64,000 bases of DNA, from assembly GCA_028023455.1 (NCBI GenBank), contig JAQFVV010000151.1:1331001-1395000 (forward strand). Reading direction: 5' to 3'. A program made the position numbers and the translations under genes. How positions within the stretch are numbered: the first letter of the stretch is position 1; the number at the start of each line of letters is the position of its first letter. Shown here in pieces: positions 33,440-45,394 of the stretch. The DNA is from Epiperipatus broadwayi (lineage: Eukaryota > Onychophora > Udeonychophora > Euonychophora > Peripatidae). Under the pieces are notes generated by a model. It saw only the letters and a program-made list of their open reading frames with translations, was not told where the DNA came from and searched no databases.

Positions 33440-34330
33440 AACTGTTGTATTGGAAACTATTTATTCTTTGATGAATCAATATCTTATTCTATATGGCAGC
33501 AGAAAGTAATCTTGTTTATTACTTACAATTGGCATTCATATCTTAAGCTCATTCCACTCTGTCATCTGTGGGTACTCTGCATACAACCTCGACTGATGGA
33601 AAAAGACAGACATTGTCTTACAGTATCATTTTTATTAACTATAGCAAAAGTATTTTCAAGAATTTTATTCAACAGATAGCACAGAATCACTGGTTTTAAA
33701 ATCTAGAAGTGTTATAAATACAATTTTTGGTACTAATCGAATGCAAGGTTTATGTATTGCTTTTATTGATTTGATTAAGGCATTTGACTCATTTAATCAA
33801 AATGGCTTTAAGGCAGTTGAAGTTATCTGATTTTACAATCAAGTTCAGCTTTGATAGGAGAGGAAGTGAAGAATTTGAAATAAAACAAATGTTCAACAGT
33901 TAGGTGTTCAAATTCCAATTATGTTTTTCATTTTGATGACACTTGCACCAATTTATAGAAATCTTCATGAAACGGTCATCAAAATGTAATACATATCTGC
34001 TGACAGAATTTTTAACATGAATCAGTTATAAGTAGAAGCTAAAATTTATCCTCATGACTTACAGATTTACAATACATTGGTAATTGTGCTAGTTTTGCTA
34101 ATTCAAAGAATGATCCATGGAATTTTTGAATGCAGTCTATGAACTTTGCTGTAGTAATTAAGTTCAAAAAACTCCAATGTTTTACCTGACAGTGGTGGAA
34201 GAAATATTTTCAACATTTTTACTTAGATAGTTATCACCTTGCCAGTATGAATCATGTAAATTGGGAACTTTTTACATAGAAAGGCAAAAGTTACTATTGG
34301 GTTTTAACACAGATTTCAATATATTGTTAT
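33440..34330 (+). mobile_element. LINE reverse transcriptase remnant
   Basis: VSFLLTIAKVFSRILFNR near 33620-33675 matches 'GISLL.IAGKI.A.ILLNRL'. AFIDLIKAFDSFNQNGFKA near 33760-33820 matches 'AFIDLTKAFDTVNR.GLW' (RT block A). About 300 bp on, broken frames give a piece like 'LQYADD.AI.A.S...LQ' and then VVIKFKKLQCF. Many stops. Same general family as the 2.2, 32.0 and 60.6 kb fragments. Confidence 0.65.
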
Positions 34331-34499
34331 TGTATTAGTTCTGTATGGAACTGCCAAATGTACTGAATCTAAGTAAGACGTGGATTCCCTATTGTAATAT
34401 AAAAACGCTAAACAAAATTTCATTTGAGTAATTTAAGATCACTATATTTGCTAGATGTGATGACATTGAATCTAATAACATCCAACTTAAATAACATAG

Positions 34500-34850
34500 G
34501 ATGAGTAGTTCTCTACTCCAGTGCCATCTATTGTAAGCTTGAGTATACCAAACTCCTATGAAATGTCTATCCTTAGTATTTAAATTCCTGTTTTTAGACT
34601 GGTTTCTGGTTTTATCTTTATCAATTAGGCTTCTTTTTCAAAGATAGAAGTCAGATTTGAATTGTTTGACAGATAATGTCCAGTTGAATAATCTTGCAAG
34701 GTATATGGATTTCTTTCATCTTTGAATCTCAAGCCTCATTAATAATAAGACAAAAACCAGAAACCTTTGAGAATGTGTATTAAGTAGTATCACTGATAAC
34801 TCGAGCATATGCTAAGTGGCACTATAATAGAGGGCTGCTCTTATAGTAAT
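34500..34850. mobile_element. HF1-related diverged foldback
   Basis: The left arm TAGTTCTCTACTCCAGTGCC, ATCTATTGTAAGCTTGAGTA and AGACTGGTTTCTGGTTTTAT is mirrored at the right by AAAAACCAGAAACC, CACTGATAACTCGAGCATAT, and AGTGGCACTATAATAGAGGG. Ribozyme core pieces are present in both arms but mutated. Confidence 0.6.
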
Positions 34851-35784
34851 GAATGTGCCATTGTAAAGGCACGTCTTATTAGGCAACTTTCTAAAAAAAA
34901 TTATAATGAACTTTAGTATGATTTTCTTGAAAGAGCTCAAACTAATTTATATTATAAGATATCTTGAGACACAAAAAGATGCAGTATTGATTATCTACAT
35001 TGGAAAGGTATGATTGAGATTATTTTCACTTAGGCAAGGTGTTGAAATCTTTCAGAAAAAAAGGTAGATTCGTTTATATAGTTTTTGCAAAACTCATTTT
35101 ATTTTTTATCCTTTTGTTCTTGTCTTCTGAAATTAGAATGATCGTCATTGCGGCTAACAATGATAGCATAGGTATTGGACTGCATGAACGAAAAATAATG
35201 TACTTCTTTATATGTGGCTTTTCAAATAAAACTGCATTAAGTCTCATTTAATTATGGAGTTTCAGCCATAAAGTATGTGTATGTGTGTTTCATGACAGAA
35301 AACTTATTTATAAAAATCATTTGCTTAGAACATTTCTTAAATCCAACACCTAAATTCTCTCCTACAATTTTATTGAGTTTTCTGTTAGAATAACCTTTTT
35401 TGTTTTTGAAGTCTGTGTTTTTTGTGCGTGCTTGTTTTTCTGTTGACTTCCACTCTTTATCTTTTTTGATAATCGACTATTGTCCATTCTTTAATCATGG
35501 CGGTAGCAGATTGTTTTCACACAATCTTTAATAATTGACATCTGAATATTATTTCCTTTTCAGGTCTCTTAAGTATTACTTAATTATCTAAATTGTTCCT
35601 CTCGTATCTACGAACTACAAAAGATATACACTTTCAATACAACCAGTGGTTCAAAAAAGATATCCAGACACTCTTCAGTATCTTTTGAAACTATTTCAAG
35701 GCTACATCTATCATCTGATATCCACTATGCATCTATATATGAAATAGACCCAGTGTGTATCACTAGATGAAAATTCAAATAAAA

Positions 35785-35942
35785 GATGACAATCACTCTT
35801 CTCTAACTCTATGTTTTTTCAGCAATGAATCTTATGAACAAAGTTGACATCTGAATTTAACGCACAAAACCTTGTGAATAAAGATAAAGTCTTGATCATT
35901 GCTGAAAAAACATAGCATTAGGGAAAGTGTTTGACATTTTAT
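35785..35942. repeat. Inverted repeat, about 48 bp arms
   Basis: ACAATCACTCTTCTCTAACT and CTATGTTTTTTCAGCAATGA at left are mirrored by TCATTGCTGAAAAAACATAG and GGGAAAGTGTTTGACAT at right, with about 60 bp of loop. A small foldback element with no recognised relatives in the window. Confidence 0.75.
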
Positions 35943-36302
35943 ATATATATATAGTACTAGCTAACTGCTCTTTTAAATAATCAATATCTGGGCTGCTAAT
36001 GCATTCATCTAAAAATATACATTATTTTTGCTAAATATTTTTATAATTAATCAGTTTCTGACCTAGAAATTAATTTTTTTAAATTTTATTCTGTTAATTA
36101 GTAATTTAGCATTCGAATGAGATGCACGTGCTAACAGTAAATGTTTATACCACTACCGTCAGCTCAGATACAGTTCCTTGGAAGTACATCATTCCCTTTA
36201 ATTCTGATATAGTTCTTTGGAAATGTTTCACTCTTAGGAAGTTCATAACTCCTATCAGCTCATATACAGTTCTTTGGAAGTGGATTCATCTTGCCATATA
36301 AA

Positions 36303-36590
36303 TATAGAGGATTTGAACTCAGATTTTCAAGCACCCTTTGGAGGTTGCAGTGTATTGAAGCGTGTCCATTAAAGTATGAAGATTTGCTATCTTAATATAA
36401 ACTGAGCATTGATTATATATATGTGTGGGAGATGATAATCTGGACCAACTAATGAGTGCTGGTTTAGCATGAAATACGTATATTGGTGATTATTAATCTT
36501 TTCTACATATGTGTGGTCATGTGTATCAGTTGTATTAGATAGTGTGGATAGTTGAAGGGTGCTTGAAAATCTGAGTTCAAATCCTCTATA
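36303..36590 (+). mobile_element. HF2 element with exact 36 bp terminal inverted repeats
   Basis: 36303-36338 is the exact reverse complement of 36555-36590 (starting TATAGAGGATTTGAACTCAG). Between them lie GTGTCCATTAAAG, GATTTGCTATCTTAATATAA, an ATATAT run and the hammerhead at 36444-36487. No coding frame. Total 288 bp. Identity of the arms implies recent origin or ongoing arm correction. It is preceded by three short direct repeats of ATACAGTTCTTTGGAAGT-like sequence (36170-36285). Confidence 0.85.
36444..36487 (+). ncRNA. Type I hammerhead ribozyme (best copy, HF2)
   Basis: Helix I: ACCAA (36444-36448) pairs with TTGGT (36483-36487). The first core block is CTAATGA (36449-36455), canonical except G5, which is A. 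Helix II: GTGCT (36456-36460)/AGCAT (36466-36470), loop GGTTT. The second core block GAA is at 36471-36473. The helix III strand ATACGTAT (36474-36481) is a perfect 8 bp palindrome, so helix III is either a tiny hairpin or forms between two molecules. The predicted cleavage nucleotide is A36482. Copy 1 at 711-758 has the intact CTGATGA, so the family consensus is a full canonical hammerhead with G10.1 in place. Confidence 0.7.
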
Positions 36591-36689
36591 CTTACAATTA
36601 AGCTCCCAGGTTTGTGAAGAGTGCCTGGTTTTCAAATATTTACTTACCATATAAAATGAAATTCTCTGGGAATATATCATTCCTTCAGC

Positions 36690-37520
36690 TCCGGTACAGA
36701 ATTTTTTCCATATCTAAAACTTTTTCCAGCAGTTTTACAAGAAGTATTTTGTAGATTAAAATCAGGAACTGGAAGGATAAAAGTTAATGGAGATTATTTA
36801 AGTCATCTAGATTTTGCAGTTGGTGTGATTTTTTTTTTTTATTCAAATAATGCTTCAGGTAATGTTGCAAGGGTTATCAGATGAAAGTAAGGAATCTGGA
36901 CTAAAAATAAATGCTAAAATGACTAGAGTTATATTCAATGGATTTTCTCAGAAAAAGAAGATAGAGATTGATAATCATTAACTGAAAATAAATTAATAAT
37001 TACAAATACTTTGGTCAAATTATTAATACAGTCAGAAACATAATAGGTAAAGTTAATCTTAGAACTAAACTTGGGTGGAGTGCTTTTGATAGAAGTAACT
37101 TATTATTAAAAGGAAATAAGTATATATATTTGAAAAAGCAAAATTTTTAATAGGTGTATCAGTTTTTACTTAAGGATCAGAGATTTGAGCACTTAATCTG
37201 GAGAGCAATTTAGAATTTTTAGTCAACTAAATGCAATATGGGAGATGTGTGTTAGGAGTACAAGAAGAAATTAAATACATGGGTGATGGAACATACAAGT
37301 ATCATTGACATCATTAAAAGAATTAAGAAACTGAAATAGAACTGGGCTGAAAATATTACTAGAGGAGATGATAATACATGGGCAAGGGATGTCCTAAACT
37401 GAATCCCAAGTGGTTGTAAAAGACCTAAAAAGTGACCATATGTGAGATTGATAAATGAAATAAGGAAGTTAGCTAATGCATTATTAAAAAGAGAGGCTAG
37501 GAATCGGACAAATTGGACTT
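36690..37520 (+). mobile_element. RTE-type LINE fragment, RT to C-terminus
   Basis: LFPAVLQEVFCRLKSG (RT), VNGDYLSHLDFAVG (degenerate LRFADD box), NAKMTRVIFNGFSQK, then ITNTLVKLLI (YLG region), and the tail EARNRTNWT*FGEIILQ matching 'A.DR..W..LGEAYVQQ'. It parallels 56480-57240 block by block. Frames are broken by a T12 run and stops. Confidence 0.75.
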
Positions 37521-37524
37521 AATT

Positions 37525-38465
37525 TGGAGAGATCATCCTGCAATGTGTCAACATTGGTTAAAAAGGGTGATGGTAATGATCATGCCCATCCAGTTAAGAT
37601 AAAAGTTCTTTAGAAGTATTATCACTTCCATCAGCCAACATATTCTTAGGAAGCAGTTATCACCAAATTTTATTTTTGAAGGGAATTTATTTTTGAATTG
37701 CATAGAAATTACTTCTAGGATAAAATCATTCCCTAGTTTGAGTACTCTTACATTGCCTTTTATTTTTAAGGAGGCAAATTTTTCTCCAGAGACAAGTCTA
37801 CTTAATTTTTTTTTTTTATAGAATTCTTTTGTTTTTTTCAAACAGTAATCAATTTCTAATCTTACATGTTTGGATCTGAAGTTGACAATATTTTCTTTCA
37901 TTACTCGTTTGAAATTCTTTCAATTTTGCTTTATAATTATTAACTCTTAGGATGTAGTAATTAAAATTTGAAACTTTCTGCTTGTGATTAGTCTTCATTT
38001 GTTTATTTTTGGTGTTGTTATTTTTACACGTATTTCTAAATCTGTAGTAATGTTTCATTGAATAATTTCTTTGAATTTTTATTTTGTAATAATCTTTTCT
38101 TTATGACTGTTTTTTTTTTTATTTTACTATGGGTCATTTATCAGTACAAAAAATGAACTTATTAAATATTCTTTGATTAAATCTGAGAAAGAAATTTTGT
38201 ATGCAGTACGATTTAAGATGGTTCGCTTACTTGAAAAATTAGATGCATAATTTTCTCCCTTGTCATCTGTTTCCTATAACTTCTATAGAGATTTATTCCA
38301 AGTTTTCCATCATACATCTCATCTTGGACTATCTTAAGACTTTTTATGATTTTTATAAAAAGAAATGAAATTTTTTATATTATTTTAGCAAAATAATTTA
38401 GGAAATACACAACTACTTTTGCATCTAACACATCACATGATCATTTCTTATGCTTAATGCAAACT
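37525..38465. other. A+T-rich intronic DNA with no recognised feature
   Basis: A minus-strand frame of 117 codons (37548-37901) is K/L/F-rich, without a recognisable motif or flanking splice sites that would support it. I treat it as chance. Confidence 0.35.
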
Positions 38466-38672
38466 GTTAATGCAATAGCAAACTCTCCATACAGTAGTGT
38501 CACCTAGTGCAAGCCATATTAATCAATGGATGTTAGAAGGTTTGTGCATAAAATCCCTATCTTGTCTACTCATCCAATGTCCAGACTAGTTTCTAGTTTG
38601 TGGCTTTCATCAGTGAAAAACCTTTTTGCATCCATTGATGCCTAAGACTTACATTGGGTAGAGTTTGCTGCT
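38466..38672. mobile_element. HF1 foldback, shortened
   Basis: The left arm AAACTCTCCATACAGTAGTG...CTACTCATCCAATGTCCAGA and minus-strand ribozyme remnant (AGACTAGTTTCTAGTTTGTG, TTCATCAGTGAAAAACC) is followed by only the outer part of the right arm (TTTTGCATCCATTGATGCCT, ACATTGGGTAGAGTTTGCTG). Confidence 0.7.
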
Positions 38673-38849
38673 ATACCTTTGCATCTATCATTTTTCACTT
38701 TATGGATGCTACGTCATTATTGTATAGAAAGTATGTGATTTTTCTGTAAGAAATCTAATGCATGGTGTAATAGTCTTCTTAAAATATATTTTATTATTTC
38801 TGTTTGGAAATCTTATTAGCTGGATTATATATTACAAGAGCATTTCTTC

Positions 38850-39085
38850 TTTACTACAGCGTCATCTATTGTAAGTTGTTTATAATCATGTGTTAGTCAA
38901 TTTAACTCTCAGATTGGATTCTGGATTTTGTTTTTACTCATGGGGGCTTGGGATTCAAAGTCAGAACCAATACAGTTATACGTCTGATAGCTTTCTTTAA
39001 TTCCTTTTTGTTTCTTATCATTACTATCTGATAGTCACTGATTACCCAAATTTACAGTAGAAGGTACTAGAATAGAGACAGGAGA
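38850..39085. repeat. HF1-related diverged foldback
   Basis: TACAGCGTCATCTATTGTAA at left and TTACAGTAGAAGGTACTAGA at right are inverted. The middle carries a degraded ribozyme region (AGATTGGATTCTGGATTTTG ... GGGGGCTTGGGATTCAAAG). Confidence 0.5.
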
Positions 39086-39654
39086 ATTAAGTAAGATACT
39101 TTACAAATATGAGAAATCCATAAATTCTTTAAATTCTAATAAGGTCACGGCAGTATTTAATGATTTTATATTATTTTTAATATATTACATTTTCTTTTTG
39201 GCAAAATGGAGTCTTATTTATATATTAGAAATATTGCATGGTTGTTTTGAAAATGATGAAAAATTTTAATATTTCAAAAAATTTTAAACTAAATATTTGG
39301 ATAAGAAATTTTTTAAAATTTTGAATATGCTATCACAATGGCATAATTGCCTTAAACATAATGTGTCTTATGTCAAGAAATCTGACAAACCATCACATGA
39401 CCTTACTAAAGTATAAACAAAATTTTAGTTTTTCTAGCTTGCTTATATCTGAAGAAAAGTATTTGTTTTATTGCAGGTAACACATCAGAACAAGTCTTTT
39501 TTTTTTTTTTTGAGAAATTTAAGTCTGGAATAATTCTAAAATAGTTTTAGATAAACTTATAAGATTTTGTATTTGTAATCCTCTCGTACAGTCGTAAATG
39601 ATGAGAGAATTTGCACTGAATCGCCAATAGGTGTCTCTGGTCGCATCATCACGT

Positions 39655-39740
39655 GCATAAGTTGAATTCCAATTCAAATGCATGTTAAGCATTAAATATG
39701 TCGCCTTAATATGTATTTTTTTTTTAGAAGACGTGAAAAA
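39655..39740. repeat. Dispersed repeat shared with 47700-47900
   Basis: GAATTCCAATTCAAATGCAT, GTTAAGCATTAAATATG and the following T-run are matched at 47700-47721 plus 47835-47900, where a SINE-A copy splits the match. Function unknown. Confidence 0.5.
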
Positions 39741-40489
39741 AACGATATGCCAGTAGATTTGTTCACAAAGCATGAGATAAACTTTAAGAGCTCTGTGGAT
39801 TTATTATTAATTTATTTTTTTGCCTATGTCAGGAAATTCAGACTTTTGTAAACTAGGTTTATGTAATTAAGAACTGTCTGTACCATAAGGATTATATATT
39901 AAACAAATTCAAATAGTTCTGTCTCCGATTAAATACATCACTTCTATGTGTGTGGAAGTAAATTACAAATAGCACACATCTGGAATATCTAGTTTATTCT
40001 CACCTGATTAAATAAATTTTAAATAACCAGTAGTGAATTTTTTCTGTTAAAGAATAGACATTACCAACTTAGAGTTAATTGAGAGAATCTGCATTTCTAT
40101 AATTGTGGGGGAAGAAAATGCTCTTGGTAGTTCGTGTTATGTGCGGAATTGTTGGAATCAGCCAATAATGTAAATAGAATGTCAGTTAAACCAGAAGAAA
40201 TGGTAAGCTTTATGAGTAACTAATTTAAAATAAGGAATAAAATAAAAAGACAACCGCTGTGAAATTTAAGAAGAATGACGCAGTGACAATTAATGATTTT
40301 AAAATATTTTGAGAAATCAAGTTTGTGAAGGTGAAGGAAGAATAAAGAAAATATAATGTGTGGAATGCTTTTAGTAAAAAGTCTGTCATGAATTAGTGAA
40401 AATAGATTTGGAAACAAAATTTAGGGAATATGTCAATAAATAAAGAGAGAGGAAGTTGAGCAATGATAAAATGAATTGGAACAGTAGCA

Positions 40490-40950
40490 GTTCTTCATAA
40501 AGTAGTGCCACGCATAGTAATCAATGGATGCTAGAAGGTTTGTGCATCAAAACCTCTATCGCCTACTCATTCAATGTCCCCAGACTAGATGTTAATGCCT
40601 GGTCATTAAAAAAACAATACTAAATATATAAATATGGAACTGGATTCAGATCTGTATGACTATATAAGTGAATTAGTTTGGATTGAAAACGTTTTTTTGT
40701 TTTGGGCTCATAACTTCATAGTTAACTAAAAAGTGGGTGCTGAAGTGATTGCATTTGATTCAAAGGTCTAGTTGCAGTGCTCTCATATACAAAGCTCCTC
40801 ACTGATAAAAGTGGCAAACTAGAAATTAGTCTGAGGATATTGGATGAAGTACGCACTAGATAGGGATTTTGTTGCACAAACCCAGCACTCGTTGATCACT
40901 ATGGCTTGCAGTGGGTAGCATTACTTTATGGAGAGAGTTGCTATTATTTT
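40490..40950. mobile_element. HF1 element, long form with both arms and internal region
   Basis: The left arm (AGTAATCAATGGATGCTAGA, CCTACTCATTCAATGTCCCC), then an internal region aligning with 22560-22727, then a right arm with a degraded ribozyme (GCTCCTCACTGATAAAAGTG ... AAATTAGTCTGAGGATATTG) and inverted end ending GAGAGTTGCTATTATTTTA. This is the only copy showing arm-internal-arm in one piece (about 460 bp). Confidence 0.75.
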
Positions 40951-42159
40951 AACAGATTGTGTACGCATAAGAAATGGTGGTCACATGACATTTTAGTGAC
41001 TAAAAATGAATTGGACACGATTCAAATACGAAATATTGAAAAGAATTAATAAAAAGATCCATGTTTGAAGAAGTCAAAAAGAAGGAATTGAATTCAAATT
41101 ATATTTTAAAAAATGAATCTAGAAAAATGCAGCGTAACAGTGCAAAAGGTTTCATTATTTTATGATGCTGCTTCAAAATGTAAAATTCTGCAATAAATTA
41201 TAGAATTGGCTAGCGTTGGCGGACCACAATGATGAATCAGTGCATTTGGGACAGGAATTAATATACGCATTGAGGAAAGTTTAATTTCAAAATTATTCTG
41301 GCTAAAAACAAAAGTTGCAGTGCATAATTGAGAGCCAGTTATAGTACTGCTTCATTTTTATAAACAATGATCGACGTGAAAGCATATTTTTTCTATGGAT
41401 AATAGAAAAGAACTAGTTAACAATTGTTATTACTAACAACTTTATTTAATATCCAAGATGTAAGATTATTAAATATCTACATTGAAGAGTTTCAGAAATA
41501 ATGTTCTTGAAAGGGTAAACGATATTTATTGAGGAAATTATGAAGTGGTACAAAAATTGCATCGGAATATACTTAGAGGAATTATGAAAGTTGGGTAGAA
41601 GAACTAAAAAGATTGATGAACTAAGGGAAGGAAAAGTTATGAGTATCCAAATGATAATGAATAGATTGGCTTGAAGAAAATTGTCATATTGATACGCTGG
41701 ACCAGATTTTTTTTTGGTATAAATAATGATAATGATGAATGTAATTATTTAAATCAAGATATTTTATAACTAAAATGGATTATTATTACTACATTTGTAC
41801 TATGATTTGTAAATAAACCTTATTTTTAAAAAATAAAGAAATTGAACATCATTGAAATTTTGCTGTAAAATGTTAAAAAATTAACTTTTGAATAACAGAT
41901 CAGTAACAAAAAAATTATAATTCTAAAAATGTCTTCGTTTTTTTTATGTGTTTCAGTGAAAAGTGTCCCCAAACGTTTGTTTACAATGAACCGTGTTCCA
42001 AACCTACTGAAAATAATAATGAAGAGTGAGTATTTTTTTAAATTCCAAAACATCTTGAATACTAAAATTATATATGTATGTGTAAATGTTTAAGCATAAA
42101 ATGTGCAAATACCGAGAACTAAGTTTTTCCGATTGTCGCATAAACTGTGTTAAAAATCT

Positions 42160-42610
42160 TACAGAAACTCTTATTTGTCAATCAAACAAAGTCAATCCCA
42201 CTTTACCTAAAGTCCCAATAATTTATTAGGAGACAAGTTTAGACAACACTAATTATTAGAATGAAATTTTATTCATTGTAAATAGAAACAAAGTGTAAAT
42301 AGAAACAAAGTGTTCTTGAAATTAGTTCAAATTTAATGTCTTCATAATACAACGTAATATTCGACACTATATATTTTCTAATATTAAATATTGTGAAAAC
42401 TTTTGCAAGGTTATTAAAATAAAATACTGATTCTGTCGTGGAGGTATTAAGTTTAGGCTAATGTTAATGCGGCGTTTTTTAAACTACAATGTGCAAAATT
42501 TCATTCTTGCTGTTAGCATTGTCTAAAGTTGTCCTCAATGTATGTTCTTGGAATTTTAAACAAAGTGAGCCTCATTTTATTTGAATGACTGTTAAACGTG
42601 AGTTTCTGTG
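42160..42610. mobile_element. Foldback/MITE-like element, arms about 105 bp
   Basis: GGAGACAAGTTTAGACAACA and TTAGAATGAAATTTTATTC at 42222-42275 are mirrored by AAAATTTCATTCTTGCTGTT and GCATTGTCTAAAGTTGTCCT at 42495-42537. The outer parts (CACTTTACCTAAAGTCCCAA versus the complement of TTGGAATTTTAAACAAAGTG) extend the match. The centre contains a 17 bp direct repeat (GTAAATAGAAACAAAGT at about 42279-42312). No coding. Confidence 0.65.
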
Positions 42611-43439
42611 AGCTCTTTTAAAATTTATGAAGCAGTCAGAAAAGTCAATGCTTTCGACATGTATATATCTAATGATATTAAAGCTTGAAGAAAAATAAAC
42701 CTAAAATTATTAATATATTTCAGTGTACGGGTATTTATTATACTTATAATATTCAGAATATCGGCATTTATTATTCTAACAATAATATATTTCCAAGTAT
42801 TGACTTCATTACACGAACAGTAATCTCTTCCAAAATACCAGCATTTATTATACTAATAGCCAGCTTCCAAGGTCGTAAAGATAAATTTACTGTTAGCCAT
42901 TATACTGACAAACATTATAATTATATATATTACTGCTTTATATATTTTTTAAAAAAACTATCTATAAAGAAGTAATGTTGATCTATTGCAGTAAGTAGCC
43001 ATATTTAGTAGTTAATATGTTACCATATTGAAATGAAGTCTTTACAATGATTAATGATATATGATTGGTTTTTAATTTACTTAATTACATGAAAGACTTT
43101 TTATTATTTATGACTTGATTTTAGAAATGTTAAGAAATGCTTTCTTAATGTCAGTTAAAAATAAACATTTAAAAATATTATTATATTTAAGAGAAAAAGT
43201 TAAATTCCATGTTCTGAAGCTTCTTGTAATAGAAACTATTTTCCTCTATTTATAGCAGCTGAGGCAATAGTATGAGGTACTGTTAATATTTTGCAGTATT
43301 AAGTAATATTTTTTAAAGCCGTAAATAATATTAATTCATATTTTTATTCTATTTTGACTATACTATTGCACATTATTTGTACAGGCTAAATATTAACTCT
43401 TAATCGAATTATAAATAAATTGAAATAATAGACTTGTTC

Positions 43440-43695
43440 ATATACAATTTAATATCATCAAAATGATTTTCATTCACATATGATGATATTAAATTATATT
43501 CTTATTTTTCTCCTTATACTTTCCATTTCTTCATATATTCATATATATTGCTTACAATAACTCCCCTCATATACACTTTAATGCAAAAATTTTTTTAATG
43601 ATTCCTTTATTTTCCTGACAGTTTCAACTGTCCTGCAGTCTTCATCAGAGCGATTGTAAGCAATATATATGATATTAAATTAAATTGTATACCAA
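43440..43695. mobile_element. HF3 foldback with hammerhead-like motif
   Basis: CAATTTAATATCATC at left and GATATTAAATTAAATTG at right are inverted. Inside, the minus strand carries the hammerhead-like block at 43617-43648. Related repeats are at 45225-45345, 45395-45800, 49893-50180 and 55010-55290. No protein-coding potential. Confidence 0.6.
43617..43648 (-). ncRNA. HF3 hammerhead-like motif
   Basis: Minus strand: CTGATGA, an extra A, helix II GACTG/CAGTT around CAGGA, then GAAACTGTC. The core blocks CTGATGA and GAAA are intact. The unpaired A between CTGATGA and helix II is shared by all HF3 copies. Helix III is minimal (AC/GT), as in short-helix-III hammerheads. Confidence 0.45.
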
Positions 43696-45224
43696 AAGTT
43701 ATCTATTATTTCGATGTATTTATAATTTGATTGATTAAGAGTTTATAGTTTTTTTTTTGACAACAAGACACTAAATATTAAGTATAAAATTCACTTTATA
43801 TTTCATCATAGAAATTCATACGTGTGTGTGTGGAATAATGCTCATAACAGATTACTCAACTATGGAAACAATAACGAATAAAGAGCTTTATGGTCTTCCT
43901 TTTTCTTTTAGATTGTTATTTACTTGAGAACACTGTCAACAATTTTTTGCCATTAGAGGCTTAATAATGAATTTTTGCTATGTAAGATGTTAATACCTTA
44001 GCATTCCAAAATTTGTTAATTTTATCGTTACTGTAGCATCAGTTCATTTTGCATAATGAACCACATCTTTTATTTTCATTTTAATATCTTCTGTCTTTTA
44101 AAAATTCTGCTAGTGTCACTCACAAAATGTATGGATAGTATTCACCTCATTGTCAATGAAAATTTAATTATAATAGGGGCTAGATTTAGTTCTACTGTAT
44201 AAAGGTTTATGTTGGATCACTCTCGCACCTAAATTTGTCTTTGTCTCTTTGGTATAATCAAATGTCAAAACTGCAAATTTAAAGTGCTATGAAGCCTATA
44301 TTCAATGATTAATAGAATTGTGCCATAAAATATGCTTACATATATATATATATAGTATAATTTGTTAATCTTTGTTATAGTCTTTGTTTTTCTTCTATTT
44401 AAATATTAAAAACTTGGCAAAAGAAGTTATGTAATTTTACTTCAACTTAAGACCTTCCTCGAGGTTCTTTTTTCTTTTTTGCAGACTACCATAGAATATT
44501 TAATTTTTAAATTATTGATAAAAAATATATATGATTGAATGAAAGTTACTATCTTCTAAACTTATTTTACTGATAATTAATAGCATAACCAAACTACGTA
44601 TTAAAACATTAAAGAATTATATTATAGATGAGAGCATTTGAGTCTCTCTTGTACTCATTGTGAAAATAAGATATTATAGATAAAAGTCAATAAATTGTAA
44701 ATTTTGACAAAGACATACGGGAGTGGTTTCATTTCAGGAGAGCTCTGTTCATTAGCTTAAACCAAACCATCAACCATTATCTACAAATCAGAATAGGTTT
44801 GGGTCTGATTTGTGATTAATGGTGCTTGAGGTTTCGGAAAAACTAATGAAGGAAGTTTTCCATTATCATAATTCACGACTCAATAATTGTATGTTATATG
44901 TGGTATTTAATACTCCTATTTTCACAATAGGAGGTGCTTGAATATTCTCTTCTAATAATTAAAATCTTTTTTTTTAATCCATCTTCATTTGTTAGTGTTA
45001 GGCTTTATTATCTTGAATCTTTATGCTATCAGTCATCTCTGCACTAATTGTGATAATGAGTTTGTATGTCTAACATTTCTATTTTTTAATTACATTGCAG
45101 TCCTGTTTCTTTTTTTTTTTTTTTTGTTTTGTTCTTTATTTTTTAACATTTAATAGTTATTTTTATTTTTCTCTTTTATTTTTCCTAATATTAGTTAGAA
45201 TAGCTATATGTATTATTCTTATAT

Positions 45225-45345
45225 CATCTCCTTTACGTTTTTTGCATTTTTCCATATATTCGTATATTAATTTTTATAAAACTCCTCATATACACTATAA
45301 AAAAAAGCTCTGATGAAGACTGAAGGACGGTCGAAATTGTTAGAA
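45225..45345 (+). repeat. HF3 copy with plus-strand hammerhead-like motif
   Basis: Shares ACTCCTCATATACACT with the 43.5 kb copy. The motif: CTGATGA (45310-45316), A, helix II GACTG/CGGTC (45318-45322 with 45328-45332) around AAGGA, GAAA (45333-45336). The helix II arms differ from the 43.6 kb copy (CAGTT there) yet still pair, partly through a G-U. Confidence 0.5.
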
Positions 45346-45394
45346 AAATAAAGGAATTATAAAAATTGCATATGAGGAGTTTTATAAGAAAATA

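Noticed and set aside
37548-37901. 117-codon minus-strand open frame
   Set aside because: Poly-K/L/F composition, no motif, no support from splice signals or neighbours.
42685-42975. 96-codon open frame rich in I/Y/N
   Set aside because: Low-complexity ATTATTAT-type sequence translated; no family.
45095-45313. Hydrophobic Phe-rich open frame, possibly a membrane peptide
   Set aside because: It derives from a T-rich tract and the HF3 repeat; not coding.
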